The notes under the pieces were generated by a model, which saw only the letters and a program-made list of their open reading frames with translations, did not search any database and was not told the DNA's origin. Shown here in pieces: positions 37,511-46,224 of a stretch of 64,000 nucleotides of DNA. Both the position numbers and the translations under genes were made by a program. Position 1 is the first letter of the stretch. Each line of letters begins with the position of its first letter. The stretch comes from Propionibacterium sp. oral taxon 192 str. F0372. GTDB taxonomy: Bacteria > Actinomycetota > Actinomycetes > Propionibacteriales > Propionibacteriaceae. The stretch lies in NCBI RefSeq assembly GCF_000413315.1, contig NZ_KE340298.1, positions 124,001-188,000 of the forward strand, read 5' to 3'.

Positions 37511-40500
37511 CGTGACTCCGTCCACAATGGGCAGCCGATGCGGTGGACGCAGTTGCCGCAGCCAGAATTGGCCCGGGCCTCGAAGTTCTCGGTGCGCAGA
37601 ATCCGGGCTGCTTCTCCTAGGTGCTCAACGACCCAGGTTTCCTCTTCCGCTAGCGGTTCTTGACGCCTAGTGAGCGGGCCATCGCCGCGAGGCAACCGCA
37701 GATGAACGATCTCGGCCCCAGCGCTGGTGCGCTGGGATGGTGCTTGTTGTTCGAAGGCCCCCTGCGCCACGGCGAATTGATAGATACCCAGCTGATCCAT
37801 GGCATCGACATCAGCCTGCGTGGGGGCACTGCGTCCGGTCTTGAAGTCAACGACCCGCAGGGCCCCGTTCTCATCGGCCTCGAGCCTGTCGACCGTCCCG
37901 GTAATCCGCACCCATTCGGCGCCGACGATGGTGGTGAAGTTGAATGGAATCTCGACACCGATCACCCGGGAATGTTCTGGCATGGCGGCCCACACGTCGT
38001 AACGAGTCATGGCATCACGTAAGGCCTTCGCTTCCGCATCGCGCCGCCATGGTGGGCCATCGACCAAGTTCTCCAGCCAGTGAGGTTCCTCCTGCAGCAA
38101 GGTCTCGGCCGAGGTATGGCTGAGCGCCGAGCGTTCTACGAGCCGGTGTGCTGTGTTGCCGAAATTGATGGCCGCAGTTCCGGCCATGGCGCCGCCTGCT
38201 CTGCGGTCGCAGAACCATGCCCGGGGGCAGCGCAGCAGGCGACCCACCGCGCTGGGAGTGAGAGTAACCGGGTCGTCGTCAGCGACAATCGGTACCGGGT
38301 TGTCGGTGCTCTCCCGAACGTCCCACCAAGTGCGCGGATCGGCCCCGGGCACCAGTTGGTTTCCTTTGGCATCGGTGCAAGCGGCTAACCAAGCGAGTTG
38401 GTGACCCGCTGCGGCTCCCAGAACGGGCGATGATTCATCGACCAGTGCCCTGCGCAGCTGGGCCACCAACCCATCGAGATCCGCCGGGGTACTGATGGGG
38501 TGCACTGGCGTGGGTTCCACCGGCAGGTCCAGGACAAATCTGGATGGGCCACCGGTCTCGGCTCCTGCAGCGACGACAGGGATGATGAGTCGTCGGCGGG
38601 CTCGGGATATGGCCAGCAGAAAGGATCGGCGTTCTCTGGCCAGATGCGTCTGCATGATAGCGACCTGGTCGGTAATCAATTCGTTGCCGTCTCGGGCAGT
38701 CATCAGGTCGTCGATGCGCAGCAGCCCGGCTGGCGGAGAGGTCATCGGCCACTGCCCTTCCTGGGCTCCCAGGACAACGACCATTTCGAACTCAAGGCCC
38801 TTGGCCCGGTGAACGGTCATCACCTGCACGCCAAGACGCCGAGGGTCGTTCTCACGTGCGGTGTCCGCAGCTATCTGCTGTGATCCGAGGGCCATCACAA
38901 GCCGGTGAACCCCGGAAAGACCTTGCAGATCGGGTTGCTTCTGGGCGAGATCGAATAGAGCGATAACCGCGTCCAGATCTTGGCTGGCACGCACGGCATC
39001 TGGACCCGAGGCCATCGCCCGGCGCCGCAGATCATCCTTCCAATCGGTGGCGGACCACACCCGCCACATGAGGGTGGCCACATCCGTTTCTGCATCAATA
39101 TCGGAACGCAACCGGGACAGGATCGAGGCCATAGTGTCAATTCGGCCCAGGCGTTCGCTGCCTTCCATGGCGCCTCGTGCGAGTTCCCTGGCCAACAACA
39201 TTTTGCCAGGAAGATGTCCGAGTCCCTCGGTTGCTGCGCTCACCCGTAGTTCGCTGCACAACTTCCTGAGCTGCACCGCATCTAAGCCCCCTATCGGGCC
39301 CAACAGCAACGACTCGGCGATCGTTGGCTCAATCCCGTCACCCTCAGCGAGCCCTACCCCGGCTTGCAGCACAGCGATAATGTGCCGTACCGCAGGCTCA
39401 TTGATGAGGGCCAGTTCATCACCACCCACTTGCACCGGAATCCCGGCTTCGCTGAGCCGCCGGGCGACGGCCGCCACATTGGCGTGCCCGGAGCGGGTGA
39501 TGACCGCCATCTGCGACCAGTCGACACCTTCTTCGAGATGGGCCAGGTGCAGACTCCGTGCGGTCTGCTCGTGGACAGCCGATTCGTCGGTGCACAACGG
39601 CACCAAAACACCGGCGGTATCTCCGATGAGGGTAGACCCGCTCCGGGTTACCGGGCCTCGCACCGGCAGCCGGGTGGCGACGGCGTTCAGACAGCCAGCA
39701 ATCGAGGGAGTGAATCGAAGATCGTCGGTCAGGCGGAAGATTTCGACGGATTCACCGGGGGTCTCGAAGCGAGTGGCGAATGAGGTTACCGCGGCTGGAT
39801 CGGTACCGCGGAAGTCGAAAACTGCAGTGTCAGGATCGGCAGCAGCCAAGACCCGTAGCCCAGATCGATGGGCATCTGCAATCACATTGATCATCGAGGG
39901 GTCCATCTCGGCGAGTTCGTCGACCACCACAAGGTCGTACCGCTGACCCAACCGACCCCTCTGAGCGGGGTCGGTGAGCTCCAAGCGCGTACGGTGCACC
40001 AGTTCTGCGTAGTCGATGGCCTGTTCTGCGTCGAGAACATCCAGATAATCAGCCAGGAAACCTGCGGCCGACACCCATTCATCCACCCCATTGGTACGGC
40101 CAAGGTCGGCCAGTTCCTCGGGATCCATGCCTAACTGGCGTACCCGGGCCAAGAAGACCCGCAGCTGAGCGACGAAACCATCGGTTCCCAGTGCGCCCCG
40201 CAAGCATGACGGCCACAGTTCATCGACAGTGGCCGACAGCAGTTCGCGCAGCTGAGCATCCTGCTCAGGGGCGGTAAGCAGCCGGGGCATATTTTCTGGA
40301 TTGACAAGGTCGGATAGCAGATGCTGACACCAGCCATGGACGGTGGTGATCGTCGTCGCCAAATGAGAGGTGCCGAGTTCGGCAATGATGGCCCGGCGCA
40401 TGTCCTGGGCAGCGACACGGGATGCGGTCAGCACGACGATACGTTCCAGTGGGGTACCCGCCCGCACCGCACCCACCACCGCACGACGCAGACAGATCGT

Positions 40501-40611
40501 TTTACCAGTGCCCGGCCCACCGACCACCAGCGTCAGCGGCGACCCACCGACGACGGCATCCACCACCGCATCAAGCAGGGAGGACCTTGCGCTGGTCATC
40601 GGCCGGTTCAT
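37507..40611 (-). CDS. adnA: AdnAB motor-nuclease subunit AdnA
   Basis: AdnA is the second subunit of AdnAB. The 1034-residue product has Walker A G-G-P-G-T-G-K-T around 32-39 and motif V V-H-R-A-K-G-L-E-F, with motif VI I-S-R-A-R. Motif II reads V-D-E-L-A-E-M-D and motif III D-P-D-T-A-V-F-D-F-R-G, both drifted from the UvrD consensus, in line with a minor motor role known for AdnA. The nuclease domain is intact: G-T-V-D-R and V-V-D-F-K-T-G (D922, K924), then Q-L-G-I-Y-Q. Cysteines in L-L-R-C-P and C-G-N-C-V-H-R-I-G-C (about 1018, 1021, 1027) fit a 4Fe-4S cluster as in AddB-like nucleases. Start is ATG 40611 or 40599; no clear ribosome site. Confidence 0.93.
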   Translation of the reverse strand: MNRPMTSARSSLLDAVVDAVVGGSPLTLVVGGPGTGKTICLRRAVVGAVRAGTPLERIVVLTASRVAAQDMRRAIIAELGTSHLATTITTVHGWCQHLLSDLVNPENMPRLLTAPEQDAQLRELLSATVDELWPSCLRGALGTDGFVAQLRVFLARVRQLGMDPEELADLGRTNGVDEWVSAAGFLADYLDVLDAEQAIDYAELVHRTRLELTDPAQRGRLGQRYDLVVVDELAEMDPSMINVIADAHRSGLRVLAAADPDTAVFDFRGTDPAAVTSFATRFETPGESVEIFRLTDDLRFTPSIAGCLNAVATRLPVRGPVTRSGSTLIGDTAGVLVPLCTDESAVHEQTARSLHLAHLEEGVDWSQMAVITRSGHANVAAVARRLSEAGIPVQVGGDELALINEPAVRHIIAVLQAGVGLAEGDGIEPTIAESLLLGPIGGLDAVQLRKLCSELRVSAATEGLGHLPGKMLLARELARGAMEGSERLGRIDTMASILSRLRSDIDAETDVATLMWRVWSATDWKDDLRRRAMASGPDAVRASQDLDAVIALFDLAQKQPDLQGLSGVHRLVMALGSQQIAADTARENDPRRLGVQVMTVHRAKGLEFEMVVVLGAQEGQWPMTSPPAGLLRIDDLMTARDGNELITDQVAIMQTHLARERRSFLLAISRARRRLIIPVVAAGAETGGPSRFVLDLPVEPTPVHPISTPADLDGLVAQLRRALVDESSPVLGAAAGHQLAWLAACTDAKGNQLVPGADPRTWWDVRESTDNPVPIVADDDPVTLTPSAVGRLLRCPRAWFCDRRAGGAMAGTAAINFGNTAHRLVERSALSHTSAETLLQEEPHWLENLVDGPPWRRDAEAKALRDAMTRYDVWAAMPEHSRVIGVEIPFNFTTIVGAEWVRITGTVDRLEADENGALRVVDFKTGRSAPTQADVDAMDQLGIYQFAVAQGAFEQQAPSQRTSAGAEIVHLRLPRGDGPLTRRQEPLAEEETWVVEHLGEAARILRTENFEARANSGCGNCVHRIGCPLWTESR

Positions 40612-40813
40612 GCCATCATCAAAGCACCAGCCACTGACAAAACTCGATCTCGATGCCGTTGCTCGCCCATCGCTGTGCCAAAGTAAGAGGGTGCCATGCA
40701 AGGCCGGGCAGCGGCTCTTCCTGCCGTCGCGCCGCGTTCTTGCTCCAACCCTAAGGGCTGGAATGGCTGGGGTGGCGACTGCTTCCCCAACACATTTGCA
40801 ATAGGAGAAGTTG

Positions 40814-41020
40814 ATGGCGCAAGGCACCGTCAAATGGTTCAACGCGGAGAAGGGCTTCGGCTTCATTGCCGTGACCGGCTCGAATGAAGACATCTTCGTC
40901 CACTACAGCGCGATCGATTCCACTGGTTTTCGTTCCCTCGACGAGGGGCAGCAGGTGGAGTTCACCATCACCCAGGGTCCCAAAGGCCAGCAGGCTGATG
41001 GGGTTCGTGTGATCGGCTGA
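40814..41020 (+). CDS. Cold shock protein, CspA family
   Basis: This 68-residue single cold-shock domain protein binds single-stranded RNA or DNA and acts as an RNA chaperone. The RNP1 motif K-G-F-G-F-I and RNP2-like D-I-F-V-H-Y are exact, and the start [10 protein letters not shown] is typical. AGGAG lies 6 bases before ATG 40814; a TTG at 40811 is in frame but badly placed. Like actinobacterial CspA proteins it is expressed alone: it diverges from adnA and is followed by a hairpin terminator. Whether it is cold-induced cannot be judged; the leader is short. Confidence 0.96.
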   Translation: MAQGTVKWFNAEKGFGFIAVTGSNEDIFVHYSAIDSTGFRSLDEGQQVEFTITQGPKGQQADGVRVIG

Positions 41021-41039
41021 CCGGACACAATCAAGCAGG

Positions 41040-41070
41040 AGGGCTGCGACCGTCTGGCCGCGGCCCTTTT
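41040..41070 (+). terminator. Likely intrinsic terminator after cold shock gene
   Basis: AGGGCTGCG (41040-41048) pairs with CGCGGCCCT (41059-41067) with one G-T pair and a 10-base loop, ending in TTTT. It starts 20 bases after the stop codon. Confidence 0.7.
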
Positions 41071-41163
41071 GCCGTTAGAGACACAGGAACCAGGTGCCCG
41101 GCAGATCGGCACCACCCGTGTACCAGCCGGTCCACTCTTCCCGCGTCGGGTAGCTTAGGTCGG

Positions 41164-41403
41164 GTGGAAATCAAGATTGGCGTCCGCCACATCGGACGAG
41201 AACTGAATGTTGAGACCGAGGAATCGGCCGAGGAGATCGAAGGCTCCCTGCGCGATGCCTTATGCACCGAGGGAGGCATAGTGGTGATCAACGCCACGAA
41301 AGGACGCCGCATCCTGTTGCCCGCAGCACAGATCGCCTACTTGGAACTTGCCACCAAGCATCCCCGAACCGTTGGTTTCGGGTTCAGCGGCGGATCAGAC
41401 TGA
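41164..41403 (+). CDS. DUF3107 family protein
   Basis: This is a 79-residue actinobacterial protein of DUF3107 (TB9.4/Rv3208A-like), function unknown. It starts M-E-I-K-I-G-V-R-H-I-G-R-E-L and has a short beta-alpha-beta pattern with an acidic helix (E-E-S-A-E-E-I-E) and the conserved V-I-N-A-T-K-G-R-R-I-L-L-P-A-A-Q-I-A-Y. It uses GTG 41164 with only a weak AGG-like site upstream, so it may be leaderless. The end overlaps the stop of the convergent MiaE_2 gene by 9 bases. The neighbours (ferritin-like protein and DEAD-box helicase) are the same as in mycobacteria. Confidence 0.9.
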   Translation: MEIKIGVRHIGRELNVETEESAEEIEGSLRDALCTEGGIVVINATKGRRILLPAAQIAYLELATKHPRTVGFGFSGGSD

Positions 41404-42048
41404 CAGTCCCAAGGCACCGACCCGAGTGGCCACTGCGGCCAGCAAACCATCCACAACGACAGTGCTCACCTGAAGCTCCGGGTCCAGCCCGCCGGTCAAC
41501 GCCAAGCGCATTCCCTCGCGTCGTACGACGATCCCCTGCACCAGCACGGCGGCCTCACCGATAACCCGGCGCGCGTAGAGCGAAAGGCTGTCACGTCGAT
41601 CGGGGTTGGTCTTCAGTTCTTGGACGACTGCGCGCGACGACAGATCGACAATCCGCCATGCCGAGGTGGTGTCGGACGCTGCCTCCACTGTGGATGCGTC
41701 GAGACGAGGAGCCATCCGTTCCACGAGTTCCAGTTCCAAGGCTGCAGCCACAAGAATGCGCAGCCGTTGCTCGACGCGATCCTTGGGTCGGGTCATCGCC
41801 CAGAACTCGTCGATCGGGATGCGCAGGGTTTCCATCTCTGCCACCGCGCAAGCCTGCCCTCCGGCGAAACCGTCACACAGCTGGGAAACCCTCAGCAACA
41901 GACCAGCCACCAACCTAGAGACATCGACCCGCTCCCCCAACCCGATTGCCTCAAAGGTCGGGGCGAAACCGATCTCCGCCATCGTTAGGTCGAGATGAGC
42001 CATCATGGCCAAGGCGGTGTCGTCGGCAGGGCGTCGTTCCTCACTCAC
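41395..42048 (-). CDS. Ferritin-like fold protein, MiaE_2 family
   Basis: This 217-residue helical protein matches the ferritin-like MiaE_2 family of actinobacteria (Rv3210c-like), named for similarity to the tRNA hydroxylase MiaE; the actual activity is not known. Recognisable stretches are A-M-M-A-H-L-D-L-T-M-A-E, I-P-I-D-E-F-W-A-M-T-R-P-K-D-R-V-E-Q-R-L-R-I and the C-terminal helix with V-S-T-V-V-V-D-G. A clean two-His/two-Glu di-iron set is not obvious, and I did not verify metal ligands. The GTG at 42048 lacks a clear ribosome site. The DEAD-box helicase gene diverges from it, 177 bases away. Confidence 0.8.
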   Translation of the reverse strand: MSEERRPADDTALAMMAHLDLTMAEIGFAPTFEAIGLGERVDVSRLVAGLLLRVSQLCDGFAGGQACAVAEMETLRIPIDEFWAMTRPKDRVEQRLRILVAAALELELVERMAPRLDASTVEAASDTTSAWRIVDLSSRAVVQELKTNPDRRDSLSLYARRVIGEAAVLVQGIVVRREGMRLALTGGLDPELQVSTVVVDGLLAAVATRVGALGLSV

Positions 42049-42225
42049 CTGATCAGATTATCCGCCCTGGATGCGCCTCGCCGGGTACCACGCCAACTGG
42101 GTCAACTCAGCAGCTGCGGCTAGGATGTCCGGGACACAACACATGTGGTGTGCCCTGTGCAGCGGTGGGAAAACCGCATACGCGGCGCGAATCGCGCTGG
42201 CCCACATGACGATCCGAGAGCAGAC

Positions 42226-43674
42226 ATGACACGATCCGACAACACCGCGAGCATCCAGGACTTCACCGGACTCGGCGTGATCGCCCCGATCACCCAGGCA
42301 CTGGAGGCCGCCGGAATCACCCATCCGTTTCCTATCCAGGAGTTGGCCATCCCGATCGCGGTGAGCGGGGCCGACATGATCGGCCAAGCGCGCACGGGCA
42401 CTGGCAAGACCTTGGCCTTCGGCGTTGCCGTGCTGCAACGCCTAGTGTTGCCTACCTCCAAGAATTTCAGCAGTTTCGACGGTTATGGCAAACCGCAAGC
42501 GTTGATCATGGCCCCCACCCGGGAACTGGCTCTCCAGGTCGGCTCGGATCTCGAGATCGCCTCCACCATGCTGAGCGCCCGGATCGTGACGATCTACGGC
42601 GGGGTCTCCTACGATGACCAGTTGGCCTCCCTAGACAAGGGTGTGGATGTCGTCGTCGGTACTCCCGGGCGGCTCCTCGACCTGGTGCAGCGCCGTTGCC
42701 TTGACTTGTCCCGCGTCGCGACCGTCGTACTGGACGAGGCCGACGAGATGCTCAACCTGGGTTTCCTGCCTGATGTGGAGAAGTTGATCTCCAAGACTCC
42801 CACCTCGCGACAGACCCTATTCTTCTCGGCAACAATGCCCGCCCAGATTGTCGCCTTGGCTCGCGGGCATCTGAATCAGCCGGTACACATCCGTGCCGAG
42901 GGACAGGATGCCCAAGCCACCGTCCCAGACACCACTCAGTTCGTCTACCAGGCACATGACTTGGACAAGCCCGAGATCATCGGCAAGATGCTCCAAGCCG
43001 AGGGTGTTGGCAAGATGATGATCTTCGCCCGCACCAAGCGGGCTGCCCAAAGGCTGGCCGATGAGCTCACCGACCGTGGTTTCGACGCCGGGTCGATCCA
43101 TGGTGATCTCAACCAGCAGCAGCGTGAGCGTACCCTCAAGAAGTTCCGTGACGGACGAACCAGGGTACTGGTAGCCACCGACGTAGCCGCCCGTGGCCTT
43201 GACGTCGACGACGTCACCCATGTGGTGAATTTCGAGGTACCTGATGATCCGCAGCAGTACGTACACCGCATCGGGCGCACTGGCCGGGCCGGCAACAAGG
43301 GTGTGGCGGTGACCTTGGTCGACTGGGCCGACGTCACCCGCTGGAAGGTGATTAACAAGGCTCTGGACCTGCCATTCCACGAGCCGGCAGAATCCTATTC
43401 AACCACTCCCCAGCTTCTCGAAGATCTGCGGATTCCCGAGGGCACCAAGGGACGCATCGTTGATGCGAAGCTCAGGGAGGGCCGGAGAGAACACCGCTCC
43501 GGATCTCGTCACCGACGCGACCACGGGCATGGCGGTTCCCGCCCCGAAAATGCAAACGAGTTCAAGAACGAGAAGAAACATTCAGATCGTCCCAAGCGCA
43601 AACGAATCCGACGCCGCAACGGCAAGGTTGTCAGAGGTGGCGGGGACCCGTCACAGGTTTCGGAGAGCGAATGA
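42226..43674 (+). CDS. DEAD-box RNA helicase
   Basis: This is a 482-residue ATP-dependent RNA helicase (RhlE/DeaD-like). All core motifs are present: the Q motif P-F-P-I-Q, motif I A-R-T-G-T-G-K-T, Ia P-T-R-E-L-A, T-P-G-R-L, motif II D-E-A-D, motif III S-A-T, R-G-L-D and motif VI H-R-I-G-R-T-G-R-A-G. The last 80 residues are a basic arginine-, lysine- and histidine-rich tail (R-R-E-H-R-S-G-S-R-H-R-R and K-R-K-R-I-R-R-R), likely an RNA-binding extension. ATG 42226 was chosen over longer readings because it begins with the family-like segment. It probably works in ribosome assembly or mRNA turnover. Confidence 0.95.
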   Translation: MTRSDNTASIQDFTGLGVIAPITQALEAAGITHPFPIQELAIPIAVSGADMIGQARTGTGKTLAFGVAVLQRLVLPTSKNFSSFDGYGKPQALIMAPTRELALQVGSDLEIASTMLSARIVTIYGGVSYDDQLASLDKGVDVVVGTPGRLLDLVQRRCLDLSRVATVVLDEADEMLNLGFLPDVEKLISKTPTSRQTLFFSATMPAQIVALARGHLNQPVHIRAEGQDAQATVPDTTQFVYQAHDLDKPEIIGKMLQAEGVGKMMIFARTKRAAQRLADELTDRGFDAGSIHGDLNQQQRERTLKKFRDGRTRVLVATDVAARGLDVDDVTHVVNFEVPDDPQQYVHRIGRTGRAGNKGVAVTLVDWADVTRWKVINKALDLPFHEPAESYSTTPQLLEDLRIPEGTKGRIVDAKLREGRREHRSGSRHRRDHGHGGSRPENANEFKNEKKHSDRPKRKRIRRRNGKVVRGGGDPSQVSESE

Positions 43675-44197
43675 GACTCGGTACAGCTAGAAGGTTGCCC
43701 GGCCGCTTTATCCTCGGTGATACTATGGAATTATACTAGGCTTTCTAGACCATGGTTCAGTCCTAGTCTTTTCGCAGTTCCTCCGAGAATTACCCGGTCT
43801 GCCTACCTCAAACATGCCAGATATGCCGAGGTCTCGGCGGCACTGTTGCTTCTTTTCATGCACTAACCGGCGATTCTGGTTTCGATCAATATCCTAGCCA
43901 GACGGCTTTTCCGCGAGCGTGCGTCGGGTTCGGTAAAAGGGAACAACCATAACAACCGCCATGAATTGGATCGAGGCATCCAAGGTGACCGATGTCACCA
44001 GAAAATTAACGCGACAGAATGTCAGCAGGATCAACGCAGTCCTGGCCATCCGGCCCATAGAGGAACAGAACACTCGTGCAGTCAATGCACCGTGAGATGG
44101 ATCATGACCGCCCGGGAATCTGGGAGCACCTCAAATTGTGGGCGCAGGTAATCCGCTCACTTCCATTTTCATCCACCATTCTTCATGCACTCAATGA
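43675..44197. other. 523-bp gap with no convincing gene, lower GC than surroundings
   Basis: The stretch separates the DEAD-box helicase from trpS (convergent ends) and is visibly richer in A and T, especially 43720-43800. A minus-strand reading from TTG 44085 to 43894 gives 63 residues with a hydrophobic run (A-L-I-L-L-T-F-C, M-A-V-V-M-V-V-P-F), but it has a poor start and no match I recognise. A weak 6-bp inverted repeat (43735-43740 and 43762-43767) precedes CTTTT and may end the helicase transcript. The rest looks like decayed or foreign sequence. Confidence 0.5.
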
Positions 44198-45307
44198 TCA
44201 ATGATGATCATGGCCCCAATACTCCATCTGCATGGCAGCGCGAACCTCAAGCAAGGTCTGATCAGCGACCTCATTGGCCTTCTCGCAACCGTCACGCAGG
44301 ACCTGCCACAAGTGATCGGGAGAAGCCAGCAGATCAGCACGACGCGCCCGGATGGGCGCGAAGTACTCATTGAGGGATTCTGTGACCATCTTCTTGAGAG
44401 TCCCGGACCCACCATCGCCGATCTCCTCCGCAATATCCTGCGGGTTTCGTCCAGTGACCAAAGAAACGAGCATCACCAGATTGGACACCTCCGGCCGACT
44501 GACGGGGTCATAAGTGATATGTCGCTCGGAATCGGTTTTCGCCTTCTTGACCAGCTTGGCGGTCTCATCGGCACTCATGCCAATCTCGATGACATTCTGC
44601 CGTGATTTCGACATCTTCGTGCCGTCCAATCCAAGGATATGCGGAGCAGCCGATAGCAGGGCATCAGCCTGCGGAAAGACCGGCGTGGTCGCATCAGCCC
44701 GCCCGTAACGCTCGTCGAAACGACGCGCGATGAGCCTGGCGACCTCGATATGGGGCAGTTGGTCCTTGCCAACGGGCACCAAATTCGCCTTGCAGAACAA
44801 GATGTCAGCCGCCTGGTGCACCGGGAAGGTGAGCATCAACCCAGACATCGGCCGACCGGAATTGGCGAGTTCGTCCTTGACCGTCGGATTGCGACGCAAC
44901 TCGGAATCGGTGACCAGCGACAAGAAGGGAAGTAGCAGCTGATTGAGGGCCGGGATCTGGGAATGAGCGAAGATCGTCGACTGGGCTGGATCAATACCAC
45001 TGGCCAAATAATCGGCCACCTCGGACAGCACATTATCCCTGATCTCTCCTACCCCGTCGCGGTCATAGATGACCTGATAGTCCGCGATGAGCACCCATGT
45101 GTCCAGGCCCAGATTCTGTAGCCGAACCCGGTTGGCCAGCGACCCGAAGTAGTGACCGATGTGCAGCTTGCCGGTAGGCCGGTCACCGGTGAGCATCCGG
45201 TAACGTCCCGGATTGACGATGAGGTCCTTTTCGATGGCATCGCTGCGGGCCTGGCTGGCGCGTAGGGTTCCCTCGGCATTGGCGCTAAGTACCTCGGGGT
45301 CGGACAT
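44198..45307 (-). CDS. trpS: Tryptophanyl-tRNA synthetase
   Basis: The class I synthetase charges tRNA(Trp) with tryptophan. The 369-residue product has the HIGH signature H49-I-G-H52 in G-K-L-H-I-G-H-Y-F-G-S and the K-M-S-K-S loop in D-G-T-K-M-S-K-S-R-Q-N. R-P-T-G-K-L precedes HIGH as usual. G-R-P-M-S-G-L-M-L-T-F-P-V-H-Q-A-A-D-I-L contains the tryptophan pocket. The N-terminal 35 residues extend beyond the compact bacterial form. ATG 45307 has AAGGAG 6 bases upstream. I see no T-box or leader peptide in the 73 bases before it. It lies downstream of gdh and the PHP gene on the same strand. Confidence 0.96.
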   Translation of the reverse strand: MSDPEVLSANAEGTLRASQARSDAIEKDLIVNPGRYRMLTGDRPTGKLHIGHYFGSLANRVRLQNLGLDTWVLIADYQVIYDRDGVGEIRDNVLSEVADYLASGIDPAQSTIFAHSQIPALNQLLLPFLSLVTDSELRRNPTVKDELANSGRPMSGLMLTFPVHQAADILFCKANLVPVGKDQLPHIEVARLIARRFDERYGRADATTPVFPQADALLSAAPHILGLDGTKMSKSRQNVIEIGMSADETAKLVKKAKTDSERHITYDPVSRPEVSNLVMLVSLVTGRNPQDIAEEIGDGGSGTLKKMVTESLNEYFAPIRARRADLLASPDHLWQVLRDGCEKANEVADQTLLEVRAAMQMEYWGHDHH

Positions 45308-45380
45308 CTGTTCTCCTTGGCTCCCGGTCGCCGGGCGACGACCGCGGCCAAGTTTAGCCGTAGCTGCCGGGCAGCCGGAC

Positions 45381-46223
45381 TCAGACGGCACCGCCACGTG
45401 CTGAGATGATCCTGAGCAATTCCCCGGTGACCCCATCCGGGGTGGTGACCGATCCCAATTCATGCCCGATCTTGCCCGTCCCGTGGCAGTCGCTGGAACC
45501 GGTCGCAATGACCCCCAGCAACTCGGCCAGAGCGTACAGCTGAGCACGAGTGGCAGCATCGTGCATCGGATGGCCGGCCTCAATGCCATCAAGACCATGC
45601 TCGGTGACCAGGTCGGCCAGCACCTCGTCGGTGAGCACCTTGGCGGCCCCACGGATACGGGGGTGAGCAATCACCACGGCTGCCCCAGCCTGGTGCAGCA
45701 GATCGATCCCCTGTACGAGGTCCACCGTCGGTTTGGGCACATAGGCAGGACGGCCAGCGGCCAGCCAGCGAGCGAAGGCTTCGTCGCGGTGAGCAACAAT
45801 CCCCTTGGCAACCAGGGCATCAGCGACGTGCGGGCGGCCCACCGAGCCGCCACTGACCTGGGCCATGACCTCCTCCAAGGTGAGGGGTACCCCTAATTCG
45901 TCCATCTGCTGAATCATCCGGGGGATCCGGTCCAGCCGCCCACGACGCAAACCAGCGAGCACCTTGTCCAGTTCCGGGGTCGGATTTATACCGTAGCCCA
46001 ACACGTGGATATCAACCCCGGCATATTTCGCGGACAGCTCAATGCCCGCGATCACCCGTACTCCCAGCCGCTCACCCGCATTCCGGGCCTCGGTGATACC
46101 GTCGAGGATGTCGTGGTCACACAGAGCGAAACCGGTCAGCCCCAGCTCGGCAGCCTGTTCGGCAAGTTCGGTGGGGGTGTCAGTTCCATCGGAAACCACC
46201 GAATGGGTGTGCAGGTCGTACAT
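45381..46223 (-). CDS. PHP domain phosphoesterase
   Basis: This 280-residue PHP-fold metal-dependent phosphoesterase resembles the RNase AM/YciV type, which cleaves phosphate from 3',5'-bisnucleotides or RNA 5' ends. Metal-binding motifs are visible: D-L-H-T-H-S at 3-8, D-G-T, L-C-D-H-D near 35, G-I-E-L-S, V-I-A-H-P-R in the second half and G-S-S-D-C-H-G near the end. The start is clear, with GGAGG 7 bases before ATG 46223. The gdh stop is 1 base upstream, so the two genes are translationally linked. The substrate cannot be fixed from sequence alone. Confidence 0.9.
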   Translation of the reverse strand: MYDLHTHSVVSDGTDTPTELAEQAAELGLTGFALCDHDILDGITEARNAGERLGVRVIAGIELSAKYAGVDIHVLGYGINPTPELDKVLAGLRRGRLDRIPRMIQQMDELGVPLTLEEVMAQVSGGSVGRPHVADALVAKGIVAHRDEAFARWLAAGRPAYVPKPTVDLVQGIDLLHQAGAAVVIAHPRIRGAAKVLTDEVLADLVTEHGLDGIEAGHPMHDAATRAQLYALAELLGVIATGSSDCHGTGKIGHELGSVTTPDGVTGELLRIISARGGAV

Positions 46224-46224
46224 C

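Noticed and set aside
43894-44085. 63-residue minus-strand frame in the trpS-helicase gap
   Set aside because: It starts with TTG without a ribosome site and matches nothing I know; it is mentioned only as possible remnant sequence.
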